Assembly: GCF_014205255.1 (NCBI RefSeq)
Contig: NZ_JACHNE010000001.1
Span: 1,054,001 to 1,118,000 of the forward strand
Length of the DNA stretch: 64,000 nt
Source: Streptomyces caelestis
GTDB lineage: Bacteria > Actinomycetota > Actinomycetes > Streptomycetales > Streptomycetaceae
Direction of reading: 5' to 3'
This document shows positions 16,715-26,500 of the stretch, piece after piece. The translations under genes and the position numbers were made by a program. Within the stretch, counting starts at the first letter, position 1; each line of letters starts with the position of its first letter. The notes beneath the pieces are model-generated. The model was given only the letters and a program-made list of their open reading frames with translations. It was not told the DNA's origin and did no database searches.

Positions 16715-17623
16715 ATGAAGTTCCACGGAGTGCTGTTCTTCCCGGTCACGCCGTTCGCGGCGGACGGTTCACTGGACGAGGAACGGCTCGCCCAGCACAT
16801 CGAGTCGGGTGTCGCCGCGGGCGCGGGAGGTGTGTTCGTCGCCTGCGGCACCGGCGAGTTCCACGCGCTGTCGGCGGAGGAGATCGAGCGGGCCACGCAG
16901 GTCGCCGTGCAGACAACCGCCGGGCGTGTGCCCGTCCTCGCGGCGGCCGGCGGTCCCACGCCCGTCGCCCGGGACCAGGCCGCCCGCGTCGGACGCGCCG
17001 GCGCCGACGGCATTCTGCTGCTGCCGCCCTACCTGGTCAGTGCCCCGCAGCAGGGCCTCGTGCGGTACGTCGAGGAGGTCACCGCGGCCACGGACCTGCC
17101 GGTCGTCTTCTACCAGCGCGGCACCGCCCGGCTCACCGCGGACACGGCCGCCGAGATCGCCGCCCTGCCCGGGGTCGTCGGGCTCAAGGACGGCGTCGGG
17201 GACATCGAGCGGATGCACCGCATCGTCCGCGCGGTGCGTGCCGTGCCGGGCACGGAGGACTTCCAGTTCTTCAACGGCCTGCCCACCGCCGAGATGACCG
17301 CGCCCGCCTACCAGGGCATCGGCGTCGCGCTGTACTCCTCCGCGGTGTTCGCCTTCGCCCCGGAGATCGCCCTGGCCTTCCACCGGGCCCTCGCCCAGGA
17401 CGACCAGGCGTTGGTCTCCCGGCTCCTCGACGAGTTCTACGGCCCGCTCGTCGCCCTGCGCGATGAGGTCCCCGGGTACGCCGTGTCGCTCGTCAAGGCC
17501 GGGGTGACGCTGCGCGGTCTGGACGTCGGCGGCGTACGGGCGCCACTGCTGGATCCGACACCGGAGCATCTCGCCCGGCTGTCCGAACTCATCGACCGTG
17601 GCCTGGAGGTGGTGGGCGCATGA
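16715..17623 (+). CDS. 5-dehydro-4-deoxyglucarate dehydratase (DHDPS/NAL family)
   Basis: The 302-residue TIM-barrel enzyme keeps the family Schiff-base Lys158 (VVGLKDGVGD) and the catalytic Tyr133 (VVFYQRG), with GTGEFHALSAEE in the substrate loop. That loop differs from the GTTGE of dihydrodipicolinate synthase and fits keto-deoxyglucarate dehydratase, which makes 2-oxoglutarate semialdehyde with loss of CO2 and water (EC 4.2.1.41). The ATG at 16715 follows GAGGGAGA. Its stop overlaps the start of glucarate dehydratase (ATGA). Together the two enzymes take glucarate towards 2-oxoglutarate. Confidence 0.88.
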   Translation: MKFHGVLFFPVTPFAADGSLDEERLAQHIESGVAAGAGGVFVACGTGEFHALSAEEIERATQVAVQTTAGRVPVLAAAGGPTPVARDQAARVGRAGADGILLLPPYLVSAPQQGLVRYVEEVTAATDLPVVFYQRGTARLTADTAAEIAALPGVVGLKDGVGDIERMHRIVRAVRAVPGTEDFQFFNGLPTAEMTAPAYQGIGVALYSSAVFAFAPEIALAFHRALAQDDQALVSRLLDEFYGPLVALRDEVPGYAVSLVKAGVTLRGLDVGGVRAPLLDPTPEHLARLSELIDRGLEVVGA

Positions 17624-18870
17624 GCCAGACCCGTATCCGTGAGCTGATCGTCACCCCGATCGCCTTCGGTGACCCGCCGCTGCTCAACTCCAACGGCGTG
17701 CACGAGCCGCTCGCGCTGCGGATCATCCTCCAACTCGTCCTGGAGGACGGCACGGTGGGACTCGGCGAGTCCCCCGGGGGTACCGCCCGGCTGGAGCGAC
17801 TTCAGGCCGCGGCGCAGGTGGTGGTCGGCATGGACGTCTTCGACACCACCGCCGTCGCCGCCGCGATCGACGCGGCGCTGCTGCCGGCCGTGCCCAGCTC
17901 CCACGAGCGCGGCTGGACCACCTCGGCGGTGGAGGTGGCCTGCCTCGACGCGCAGGGCAGGCTGCTCGGCCGTCCGGTCAGCGATCTGCTGGGCGGCACG
18001 GTCCGCGACGCGGTGCCGTTCGCCGCGTACCTCTTCTACAAGTGGGCCGAGCACCCCGCGCTCGACGGCCGTGCGGCCATCACCGACGACTGGGGCGAGG
18101 CCCTCGACCCGGCCGGGATCGTCGAGCAGGCCCGGCTGATGCAGGAGCGGTACGGCTTCAGGTCGTTCAAGCTCAAGGGCGGCGTGTTCCCGCCCGACGA
18201 GGAGATCGCCGCGATCCGGGCGCTGGCGGAGGCCTTCCCCGGGCAGCCGCTGCGTCTGGACCCGAACGTGGCGTGGACGGTCGAGACCTCCAAGTACGTC
18301 GCCCGTGAACTGGACGGTGTGCTGGAGTACCTGGAGGACCCGACCAAGGGCATCCCCGCAATGGCGGAGGTGGCGAGGGACTCGCCCTTGCCGCTCGCGA
18401 CCAACATGTGCGTGATCGCCTGGGAGCATCTGAAGCCGGCCGTCGAGCAGGACGCCGTCCAGGTGCTGCTCACCGACCACCACTACTGGGGCGGGCTGCG
18501 CCGCACCCGGGAACTGGCCGCCGTGTGCGAGGCGTTCGGGATCGCCCTGTCGATGCACTCCAACTCGCACCTGGGCATCAGCCTCGCCGCGATGACCCAT
18601 GTCGCCGCGGCCATCCCCAACCTCGACCACTCGTGCGACACGCACTACCCGTGGAACTCGGCCGACGACGTGATCGTGCCGGGCGCACTGGAGCTGCGCG
18701 ACGGGGCGGTCCGGGTGCCGACCGGGCCCGGGCTGGGCGTCGAGCTCGACCACGACAAGCTGGAGCAGCTGCACCGGCGGTACGTCGACTCCGGGATGCG
18801 CAGCCGCGACGACACCGGCTACATGCGGCGTGTCCAGCCGGAGTACGAGCTGCGGCTGCCCCGCTGGTGA
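17620..18870 (+). CDS. Glucarate dehydratase-type enolase-superfamily enzyme
   Basis: The 416-residue protein has the glucarate-dehydratase signature: Lys-x-Lys base in FKLKGGV (~184-190), metal ligands in RLDPNVAW and EYLEDPT, substrate-binding TNMCV, and the Asp-His dyad segments TDHHYWGG and MHSNSHLGISLAAMTH. It removes water from D-glucarate (or an epimer) to give 5-keto-4-deoxyglucarate, which the preceding gene product consumes. It is the last gene of the operon, followed by a 15-bp-stem hairpin. Length fits the family (~420-450). Specificity between glucarate and galactarate-like acids is not settled by sequence alone. Confidence 0.9.
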   Translation: MSQTRIRELIVTPIAFGDPPLLNSNGVHEPLALRIILQLVLEDGTVGLGESPGGTARLERLQAAAQVVVGMDVFDTTAVAAAIDAALLPAVPSSHERGWTTSAVEVACLDAQGRLLGRPVSDLLGGTVRDAVPFAAYLFYKWAEHPALDGRAAITDDWGEALDPAGIVEQARLMQERYGFRSFKLKGGVFPPDEEIAAIRALAEAFPGQPLRLDPNVAWTVETSKYVARELDGVLEYLEDPTKGIPAMAEVARDSPLPLATNMCVIAWEHLKPAVEQDAVQVLLTDHHYWGGLRRTRELAAVCEAFGIALSMHSNSHLGISLAAMTHVAAAIPNLDHSCDTHYPWNSADDVIVPGALELRDGAVRVPTGPGLGVELDHDKLEQLHRRYVDSGMRSRDDTGYMRRVQPEYELRLPRW

Positions 18871-18908
18871 CGGGCGTGGGCCCCTGCGCGCGGAGGGGCC
18901 CACGCCCG
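18871..18908. terminator. Bidirectional terminator between the glucarate operon and the injection-system cluster
   Basis: Perfect 15-bp arms (18871-18885 and 18894-18908) with an 8-nt loop sit between two convergent transcription units. The arm begins right after the glucarate dehydratase stop and ends 4 nt before the amidase stop on the other strand, so it ends both. Confidence 0.9.
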
Positions 18909-18911
18909 TCC

Positions 18912-19805
18912 CTACTTGGACTTCGGCACCTTCAGCCGGTCCCAGGTGAGCTTGCCGGGGATGCCGTCGGCGTCCTTGCCTGAGAAGCCCTGCTTCTGCT
19001 GCCAGAGCGCGTAGGACCGGCGGTCGGCCTCGCTCCAGTCGGGGCTCGGCCCCTCCTCGTAGCGGCTGCACCCCTCGGCGACCAGGCGGCGACCCATCGC
19101 CGTGATGATCGGTGAGCGCTGCCCGACGTGGAAGAACGCGGCGCCGGGGAACGGCTCGTAGGACGGCTTGGGCGACGGCTTCGGGTCGGGGGCCGGCTTG
19201 CTGCCGCCTCCGCCGCCCTTGAGCCGCTGGGCTATGCGCTTGCGCATGCCGTCCATGGTGAAGCCGCGCGGGTCGACCTTGCCCGGCTGCCACTCCTTGT
19301 GGCCGATGACGGAGCGTTCGGACCAGCCGTGGTGGCGGCAGATGGCCGCCGCCACCTTCTCGATGGCCTCCTTCTGCGCCTCGGGCCAGGGGTCCTTGCC
19401 GTTGCCGAGGTTGATGCACTCGAAGCCGTAGAAGTGCCGGTTGCCGTCGGTGTCGGCCTCGTTGTCGGCCGGCAGTTTCGACTCGTTGATCACGGCGCGC
19501 AGGACGTCGCCGTCGCCGAGGCCGGCGTGGTTGGCGCGGCCGTTGCCGACCAGGTGGACGTGGCCCTTCTTGTCGATGACGCCGTGGCACAGCGGGCCGG
19601 GCAGGCTGGAGTAGCCGTCGTAGCAGATGTCGACGGAGGCGGCGGTGCCGGAGGTGACGGTGTGGTGGATCATCACGCCGTTCACCGGGCCCCAGGGGCC
19701 CTTGCTGTTGCGGTTGTGGGTGCGCCAGCTGCGGACCTCGTGGACGGTCAGGCCCTCGGCTCTGAGGATCTCCACCAGCTTGGACGCGCTCAGCGGCTTG
19801 GCCAT
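18912..19805 (-). CDS. Endolysin-like N-acetylmuramoyl-L-alanine amidase (Amidase_2) with C-terminal peptidoglycan-binding-like domain
   Basis: The 297-residue protein holds an Amidase_2/PGRP zinc domain (GVMIHHTVTS ~44-53 gives one His ligand; HAGLGDGD; SVIGHKEWQPGKVDPRGF gives the later His and Asp/Lys). A Gly/Lys/Pro-rich linker follows (~205-225), then a ~75-residue module typical of actinophage endolysins (FFHVGQRSPIITAMGRRLVAEG; WSEADRRSYALWQQKQGF). There is no signal peptide, so the product stays cytosolic unless the cell lyses or it is loaded. It is the last gene of the injection-system cluster, its start overlapping the DUF6519 stop by 1 nt. It probably helps lysis or local wall cutting. 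Confidence 0.88.
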   Translation of the reverse strand: MAKPLSASKLVEILRAEGLTVHEVRSWRTHNRNSKGPWGPVNGVMIHHTVTSGTAASVDICYDGYSSLPGPLCHGVIDKKGHVHLVGNGRANHAGLGDGDVLRAVINESKLPADNEADTDGNRHFYGFECINLGNGKDPWPEAQKEAIEKVAAAICRHHGWSERSVIGHKEWQPGKVDPRGFTMDGMRKRIAQRLKGGGGGSKPAPDPKPSPKPSYEPFPGAAFFHVGQRSPIITAMGRRLVAEGCSRYEEGPSPDWSEADRRSYALWQQKQGFSGKDADGIPGKLTWDRLKVPKSK

Positions 19806-21349
19806 CAGTTGTCTCCTTCCGCGGCGGCTTCCGCCTCGGCTGTGGTCTGGGACCGCCCGTGGGAGGGATCCTCGGCGGCCAGTTCCTCGCGGTGGGCCTG
19901 CTCCTCGGCCGCGAGCGTGGCCTCGTCCGCGGGCGGCATGCTGCTGGCCAGCGGGCCGAACGCCAGGCGCAGGTCGACGGCGCTGCCCTCGCCCTTGATC
20001 AGGGCCAGCGGAGCGAAGTGCCGGGCGATGCCGGCCGGGCCCTGGAGCAGCGGACGGCGGGCCGCGTCCACCGGCCACTCGACGCTGCCGGTGGCGGTGC
20101 GGGCGGGGACGATCCAGTGGTCGCCGGTGCGGTAGGTGCCGCCCTTGGCGAAGTACACCTCGACGCCGTCCTCCAGGGGCAGCCACTCCCCCTCCGTGAC
20201 GGGGACAGCGCCGCCGCGCAGGGCGGTGGTGCGGCCCTTACGCTTGGGGCCGCCGTGGTGGTCCCAGCGGCGCAGGTACGGGTTCAGGTGCGCGAGCCGT
20301 CCCACGCCCGGGGCGGGTTCGGCGGACAGGCGGACGCGGCGGCCCGGCAGGTCCAGCTCCTCGACCCGCAGCAACGGCAGGGGCTCCAGGCGGGAGGCGT
20401 AGGCGGTGTCGACGAACTCCACGTGGTCGCCGACGTCCAGGTCCAGCTTGTCGTCGTGGCCGAGGGATGCCAACTGCACCCAGGTGCCGTCCAGTTCGTC
20501 GACGGGGAAGACGACGGAGCCGTTCTCGCGGGACCACTTGAAGGTGGCGTCCTTCGCCTCGCCGCCCTCGTGGACCTCCACCCGGTACAACTGGTTCTCC
20601 GGGCCGCGGTAGCGGGCGTCCGGCTTGACCAGGCACGGGTCCTCGTCGGCGTGGTCGGGCCGCTCGCTGCGGGCGGCGAGCCGGGCCGAGGGGGCCGACT
20701 GGCGCTGCGCCCAGCGGGTGAACGCGGCGCGGACGACGTCCTTGGACGGGTCGGTCTCCTCGATCTCCAGCGCCGCGAGGGACAGCGGCAGCACCTGCCA
20801 GACGACCTTCACGCGGGCGGCGGTGTCGGGCATGGCCGCGCCGAGGGCGACCTCGCGCAGCGCCGGGTCCTCGGCCGCGGTGACCGAGCGCTCCCACACG
20901 TTCAGGTAGACGACGAACGGCGACTGGGCGGGCGAGGGCAGCCGGTCGCCGGGCCTCTCCGGGTCGCGGAAGCCGTCGGGCTGGTCCCAGTAGGTCCAGT
21001 GCGCGGGCGGCTCCGGCGCCCGGTCCTCGCCGTCCTCGTCGGTGACGGGCACGCCGGCGGCCGGGCGGCCGGCGTCGCACAGGATGCCGTCGACGTAGTA
21101 GCGGCCGCCGTGGATGAGGAGGGTGTCGATCTCGTGCTTGCCGCCGACGTACTCGATGCGGAAGCCGGCCGCGTAGCGCGGCCCGCCGTGCGGGCCGATC
21201 AGATCGGCGGCGAGGCTACGGGCCTGGTGGAGCTGGATCGCGGTCTGTTCGTTGAGGTCGGCGTCGAGCTGGACGCGGCCCTGCTGGGCGACGACCGCGG
21301 AGTAGTGCCGCTCCGGGCGGAACGTGGAGCGGGAGAGGTCTGCGTGCAT
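19805..21349 (-). CDS. DUF6519 domain protein of the contractile injection cluster
   Basis: The 514-residue protein matches DUF6519 (MHADLSRSTFRPERHYSAVVAQQGRVQLDADLNEQ, AADLIGPHGGPRYAAGFRIEY at the N-terminus). The middle is beta-rich (PLLRVEELDLPGRRVRLSAEP) and the last ~40 residues are acidic and disordered. The N-terminal ~100 residues resemble the start of fibre or appendage proteins in phage-tail-like systems. It lies 61 nt after the beta-helix baseplate gene and overlaps the amidase gene by 1 nt. It could be a peripheral fibre or decoration on the baseplate; its role is not known. Confidence 0.8.
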   Translation of the reverse strand: MHADLSRSTFRPERHYSAVVAQQGRVQLDADLNEQTAIQLHQARSLAADLIGPHGGPRYAAGFRIEYVGGKHEIDTLLIHGGRYYVDGILCDAGRPAAGVPVTDEDGEDRAPEPPAHWTYWDQPDGFRDPERPGDRLPSPAQSPFVVYLNVWERSVTAAEDPALREVALGAAMPDTAARVKVVWQVLPLSLAALEIEETDPSKDVVRAAFTRWAQRQSAPSARLAARSERPDHADEDPCLVKPDARYRGPENQLYRVEVHEGGEAKDATFKWSRENGSVVFPVDELDGTWVQLASLGHDDKLDLDVGDHVEFVDTAYASRLEPLPLLRVEELDLPGRRVRLSAEPAPGVGRLAHLNPYLRRWDHHGGPKRKGRTTALRGGAVPVTEGEWLPLEDGVEVYFAKGGTYRTGDHWIVPARTATGSVEWPVDAARRPLLQGPAGIARHFAPLALIKGEGSAVDLRLAFGPLASSMPPADEATLAAEEQAHREELAAEDPSHGRSQTTAEAEAAAEGDN

Positions 21350-21410
21350 GAAGGGTGTCCCCCCTGGTTCAGGAAGTGCGGGTTCACAAGGTCGGTGGCG
21401 GGTGCGCGCC

Positions 21411-23579
21411 TCACGTCACGAAGAAGATCCCGGCGTCGGTGCCCGCGGGCGTGTACTCGGCGAGCCGGGCCCTGAGGCCGTCCTCGCGCTGCGGCCGGTA
21501 CAGGTCGTGGAAGGCACCCATCTCGGCGCCGTCGTCCGCGCCGCGCCTGATCTCCTCGGGACAGCGGTCGGACAACAGGCCGTACCAGGGCGTCCCGTAG
21601 CGCTGGGAGGTGAACAACGGCCGGATGTCCGAGGCCTGTTCGGGTCGGCAGCGGTGGCGGCGCGGAGTGCGGGAGCCGGTGGGGACGTAGGAGTAGCGCA
21701 GGCAGCCGATGCCGCGGCGAGCCACGTGCAGCCTGCCCGTGAAGACGCTGTTCTCGGCGATCTTCACGGCGTGCGTGTGGATCTCGCCGATGACGGTGGT
21801 GCGGTGCAGGTGCAGCACGGCGTGGGCGTGGCGGCAGTCCGGGGCGGACAGGGCCTCGCGGTCGTCGGCGGTGGCGTCGAGGACGCTGTCGCGGATGTGG
21901 ATGTCGAGAGGGTCCTCGCTCACCTCGTCGCCGATGACCTCGATGGTGCCGAGGATGCTGTGCTCGATCTGGAGGCAGGCGGTGGTGCGGTCCAGGACGA
22001 TGCTCGGCTCCTCTGGCGAGTGCGGCTCGCACTCGGGTTCCAGGGACCATCCGGGCACGAGCGTGGTGTGCCGTACGACGACGGCGCCCATCGCGCCCGC
22101 CACGTTGATGCCGCGCCCGGCGACGAGCAGCCCGTCGAGGACGACCCGCGGCCGCTCGTGCGGGGCGCAGTCGTCGGACACCGCGCGGATGTTGAGGGCG
22201 TCGGGGCGGTTGCTGTACCAGTCGAGCAGGCGGACGACGGGGCGGGTGCCCTCGGCGGCGCGCAGTTCGAGCCGGTCGCCCGGGTCGAGGTCGAAGTCCA
22301 GCTGCTCCTGGTAGGCGCCGCTGTGCGTGATCTCGATGATGCCGGCGGAGCCGGTGCGGTCGGCCCGGCGGTCGTGCTGCCAGGCCCGGTAGGCGTCCAT
22401 GATCTGCCGGTACGGCTGTCCGGGGCCAACCCGGTACACCTCGGCGTCCGGGCGCGGTTCGCGGTCGCGTTCGTACTCGCCGCCGCCCATGTCGGCGGTG
22501 AACGCGTAGTGGTAGTCCACCCACACGCCCTGCCGGGGCGCGGAGCGCGACCCGAAGGCGATCCGGCCGAGCTCGGGGTCGACGGCCACCTGGCCACGCT
22601 TCGGCCGGTAGCGCCAGTCGGACAAGTCGGCGACCACTACGTCCGAGGGCGGTACGGGGTTGTCCTCGCCGTCGAGGCGGATCACGAAGCTCTTGCCGGG
22701 GCCGTAGTAGTCGAGCAGCCGGTCGTGCAGGAGGCGGCGGGTGACGAACGCGGGCACGTTGTCGGCGGTGGCGATGTGCGCCGGCGAGGGCTCCGGGAGC
22801 GACTTGGTGACCAGCGGGGTGTCGTTGCCGAGGATCGAGAAGGTGTAGAGGTTGCGGGCCCGGTCGATGCAGTAGGCCGGGCTCCGGGTCAGCGCGTACG
22901 CCTTCAGCCGCCACACGAAGAGTGCGACGCCGGCCGGGGTCCAGCCGCCCTGCCGGTGCCGTGACTCGGCGCGGCGGACGTCGACCGTACGGGCCGAGTT
23001 CGCGAACGGACCGGCGCCGAAGGCGAGTTCGGCGCCGTCGCGCAGGTCGGACAGCCGTCCGCGCTCGCCGCGGTGCGTGCCGGTGCCGATGCCGTACAGC
23101 TTCACCGGCTGGGTGTGGGCGACCTGCCGGGACCGTTCGACGGCCCGGGCGGGCCAGTCCGCCACCCGCTCGGACAGCTCCTCCAGCAGGTGCAGGGTGC
23201 CCTTGCGGCGGCGGCCCGCGACCGTGGCGGCCACGTCCCTGCGCGGGGCGACCGCCTCGGCGAGGGCCGCCCGGCCGCCGTCGTGCAGGCCGGTGGTCAG
23301 GACGCGCTCGTAGCCGGGCAGGGTGCGGTAACCGACCAGGTCGCCGAGGTACGGCAGCACCCAGGGGGCCGCCGTCTCCACGAACAGGTCCTCGTAGCCC
23401 TGCTGGACGCCGTCGCGGACGCGGTCTAGCTGCTCGGCGATCACCGCGAGCAGTGCGCGCAGCGGCTCGCCCTCCTCCGCGTCGCGCAGCAGGTGCCAGC
23501 GAGGCAGCAGTTCGGCGAGCCCGTCCGGTTCCCTGGGCACCACCGGGGCCGGCGTCTCCAACTGGGTGTCCGGGGACAT
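21411..23579 (-). CDS. gpI-like phage tail/baseplate protein with C-terminal beta-helix
   Basis: The 722-residue protein begins with a tail protein I-type region (AELLPRWHLLRDAEEGEPLRALLAVIAEQLDRV; PWVLPYLGDLVGYRTL; GTLHLLEELSERVADWPAR, residues ~20-160). This docks on the gpJ wedge in P2-like baseplates. The second half is beta-rich with right-handed-helix character (VVLDGLLVAGRGINVAGAMGAVVVRHTTLV; CLQIEHSILGTIEVIGDEV; HIRDSVLDATADDREAL), like a receptor-binding or fibre domain. The ATG at 23579 overlaps the stop of the wedge gene by 1 nt. It is the best candidate for the target-binding or fibre part, as no separate fibre gene is seen. Confidence 0.8.
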   Translation of the reverse strand: MSPDTQLETPAPVVPREPDGLAELLPRWHLLRDAEEGEPLRALLAVIAEQLDRVRDGVQQGYEDLFVETAAPWVLPYLGDLVGYRTLPGYERVLTTGLHDGGRAALAEAVAPRRDVAATVAGRRRKGTLHLLEELSERVADWPARAVERSRQVAHTQPVKLYGIGTGTHRGERGRLSDLRDGAELAFGAGPFANSARTVDVRRAESRHRQGGWTPAGVALFVWRLKAYALTRSPAYCIDRARNLYTFSILGNDTPLVTKSLPEPSPAHIATADNVPAFVTRRLLHDRLLDYYGPGKSFVIRLDGEDNPVPPSDVVVADLSDWRYRPKRGQVAVDPELGRIAFGSRSAPRQGVWVDYHYAFTADMGGGEYERDREPRPDAEVYRVGPGQPYRQIMDAYRAWQHDRRADRTGSAGIIEITHSGAYQEQLDFDLDPGDRLELRAAEGTRPVVRLLDWYSNRPDALNIRAVSDDCAPHERPRVVLDGLLVAGRGINVAGAMGAVVVRHTTLVPGWSLEPECEPHSPEEPSIVLDRTTACLQIEHSILGTIEVIGDEVSEDPLDIHIRDSVLDATADDREALSAPDCRHAHAVLHLHRTTVIGEIHTHAVKIAENSVFTGRLHVARRGIGCLRYSYVPTGSRTPRRHRCRPEQASDIRPLFTSQRYGTPWYGLLSDRCPEEIRRGADDGAEMGAFHDLYRPQREDGLRARLAEYTPAGTDAGIFFVT

Positions 23580-26500
23580 CACTTGACCTCCGTCAGAATC
23601 AGGGTGTCCGCGGCCCGGGGCGACAGCAGCGCGAGCTGGGCCGGGCGGATGCCGCGGAAGACGTACACCGACCGGCCCTTGGGCAGGCGCCGCGTGTCGG
23701 TGATGTCGGGGTTGAGGCGCAGGAGTTCGGCCAGCGGGAGGCCGTACCGGGCGCAGATCTCCGACAGCGTCTCGCCGTTCTCGGCGCGGACGGTGTGGAT
23801 CTTCTCGTCGTACGTCGCGGGGTGCGCCGGGACGGTCGCCCTGGGCGGGCCGGGCCGGGTGAGCAGCTCGGTGAGGTCCTCCGGGGTGGCGGAGGCGGGC
23901 ACGCCGGTGAAGACGTCGACGTCCACGTAGTCGACGCCGGGCACGGTGTGGGCGGTGGCCAGGACCTCGGAGAGGCGGGCGGGGCGGCCCAGCTCCCGGC
24001 CCTCGAACCCGAGCCGGTTCAGCAAGGCCTGCCGCAGGCGCGGCTCGACGGTCTGCCAGGCGTGGTCGGGGGCCACCTTCACCTTGGCGGCGATCAGCAG
24101 CAGGACCAGTTCCCGGCCGTCCACGCGGACCGGGAGGTTCGCGTCGCCGTACTCGGTGAGGGCGCCGCGCAGGGCGCGCAGGGTGTCCGAGTCGGGCGCG
24201 ATGGGCACGTCGTCGGTGCCCGCGACCGTCACGTGCAGCACGCGCCGCCGCCCGTCGAAGAGTTCGCGTGCCGAGGCCCGGCCGATGCCGGCCCGGGAGC
24301 GGGCGAAGTCCTCGTAGTCGGACTCGGAGACCAGCCGGTCCAGGGCCGAGACGGCCAGCGGAACCGTACGGCGGGTCAGGCCCGGGCCGTCGGCGTCCGC
24401 GCCGCCGGTGGCGGGGCGCGGGTTGGTGACCGCGGTGACGCCGAGGGGCCGGGTGACCGGCTGGGTGACGCGGTCCGCCGGGACGTTCGCGGCCTTGCCG
24501 GTGCCGAAGCGGTAGCGGGCGCGGACGTTCTCGTGGCCGGAGGGCAGCCGGGCGCCGTGCACACCGTCGCCGAAGGTCACCGTGGTCCGGCCGTCGGCCG
24601 TGGAGCCGGTGATGTAGACCCGCTCGGTCGGGCCGCGTCCGGCGAGGCTGTCGACCTCGTGCCACAGCACGCCGTCGACCCGGATCTCCAGGACCGGGGT
24701 GGCGCCGAGGGGGTTGTCGTCGGCGAGCCAGGTCAGCGGGGACTGCCAGAGCGCGAAGGTCTGGTTGACGCGGTCCGAGTCGCCGCTGCCGATGGCCTCC
24801 TCGCGGCTCTCGCCGTGGGTGGCCTCGACGACGTTGCCGAGAATGCGGACCGTCTCGCGACGGTAGCGGTGGGCGAGGTCGGCTGTGAGGGTGAGCCGGG
24901 TGTGGATGTGGTCGCCGGGGAGCCGGCGGTCCGCGGCGGGGTCGGCGGCGGCGATGGTGACGACCTCGGTGGCCCGGACGCCCGCCGTGCCGGGGATGTC
25001 GCTGCGTTCGCCCTCGACGATGAGCGTGCGGCCCGGCCTGAGGCCCTCGTACAGCTCGGCGAGTTCGATCTCGTTGCCGTGCACGTCCTCGCCCAGCGGT
25101 TCGTCGGCGAGGCGCAGGGGCTCGCCCGCCGCGTGCACGGTGGTGTCGCGGATGTGCGACAGGAGCACGTCGAACTCGTCCAGCCAGGCGTCGGCGAGGG
25201 TGAGTTCGGTGCCGCGGCCGGTGATGCCGTAGTTGGTGTACGCGGCCGTGCGCACCGCCGTGACCTGGGTCGTGACGAACGCCAGCTTCGGATCGCCGGG
25301 GACGCCCTTGTCGGAGCCCTTGGCGGGCCGCTGGATCGCCACCCAGCTGCCGACGGTGATGCCCTCGTGCACGGTGTCCAGCTGGAGCGTGCGGTGGTTG
25401 ACGGGCTCCGGCTTCGTGGCGATGACGATCTCGACGTTGGGTTCGGCGCTGCCCGCCGTGTACTTGAGGCTGACCTCGTGCTCGCCGTGCGTGAACTGCT
25501 CACTGGCGCCGGGGCGCAGGGCGATCTGCTCGGACGTGCCGTTGTGGACGCCGACGTGGATCAAGCCTTCGTCGTCGGGCCGCGACACGAACAGGGTGCG
25601 CTCGGGCAGGCCCGAGTGGAGGCGGACGGTGACGCCTGGTTCCTGGGAGTCGGCGGGGCGCCGGTTGAGCCAGCTCAGGTCGCGGTCCTGGCCGGAGCGC
25701 ACGGACAGCTCGACCTGGCCGGGGCCGAGCGTGAAGGTGACCGGCTGGGTGACGGGCAGGTTCTCCGCGCGCTGGTCGGAGCTGCTGCCCTCGACGTACT
25801 GGAACTCGGCCCGGACCGGGGTCTTGCCCGCCGTGTCGTACACGACGCGCGTGGTCGCCAGCACCGCTCCGGTCAGCGGCCAGTCGGCGGTTCGGATGAC
25901 CCGGCCGCGGTCGTCCTGGACCGGCTTGAGCGGGGCCGTGGCGCCGAAGGGGGCCGCGGTGACGCGCAGGGCGAGCAGTTCGCGCAGGAGCCGCGGGGCG
26001 CCGGGTGCGGCGGCCGTGCGCCAGGCCGGGTAGAGGCTGCCGAGGCCGGGGTTGAGGGCGGACAGCAGGCGGGCGGTGTCGGTGCCGGGGAGCTGACGGC
26101 CGGTGGCGCCCCGGGGGGCGGGGGCCGTGGCGCGCAGGGCGGGAAGTACGACACCCAGGGCTTCCAAAGCGGCTGCCCGCGAGTCGCCCCCCAGGGGCGC
26201 GGGGAACTGCGCGACCAGCCCCGACGGCGCCGCGGACGGCCGACCACCCATCGACGCACCCTCCTCATCCGTCTGGGCAGGCGCCAACTCCAGCGCCCGC
26301 TCAGCGAGTTCGGCGAGCACCGCTTCCAGCTGCTCGAACCAGGCCGCCACGTCCTCGTAGGGCGCGGCCAGCACCTGGGCCTCGCCGAGGCGGGCTACCG
26401 GCTCCGCGAGGCGGGCCGCGAGCCGCTCGGGAGTCTTGACGCCGTCCAGGTCGTTGCGGAGCGGTTCGAGGACCTGGTCCTCGCAGTCCTCGATCAGCCG

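Noticed and set aside
21411..24665. 1084-codon frame as a longer tail protein
   Set aside because: The part before 23579 is an out-of-frame shadow of the wedge gene; the real gene begins at MSPDTQ.
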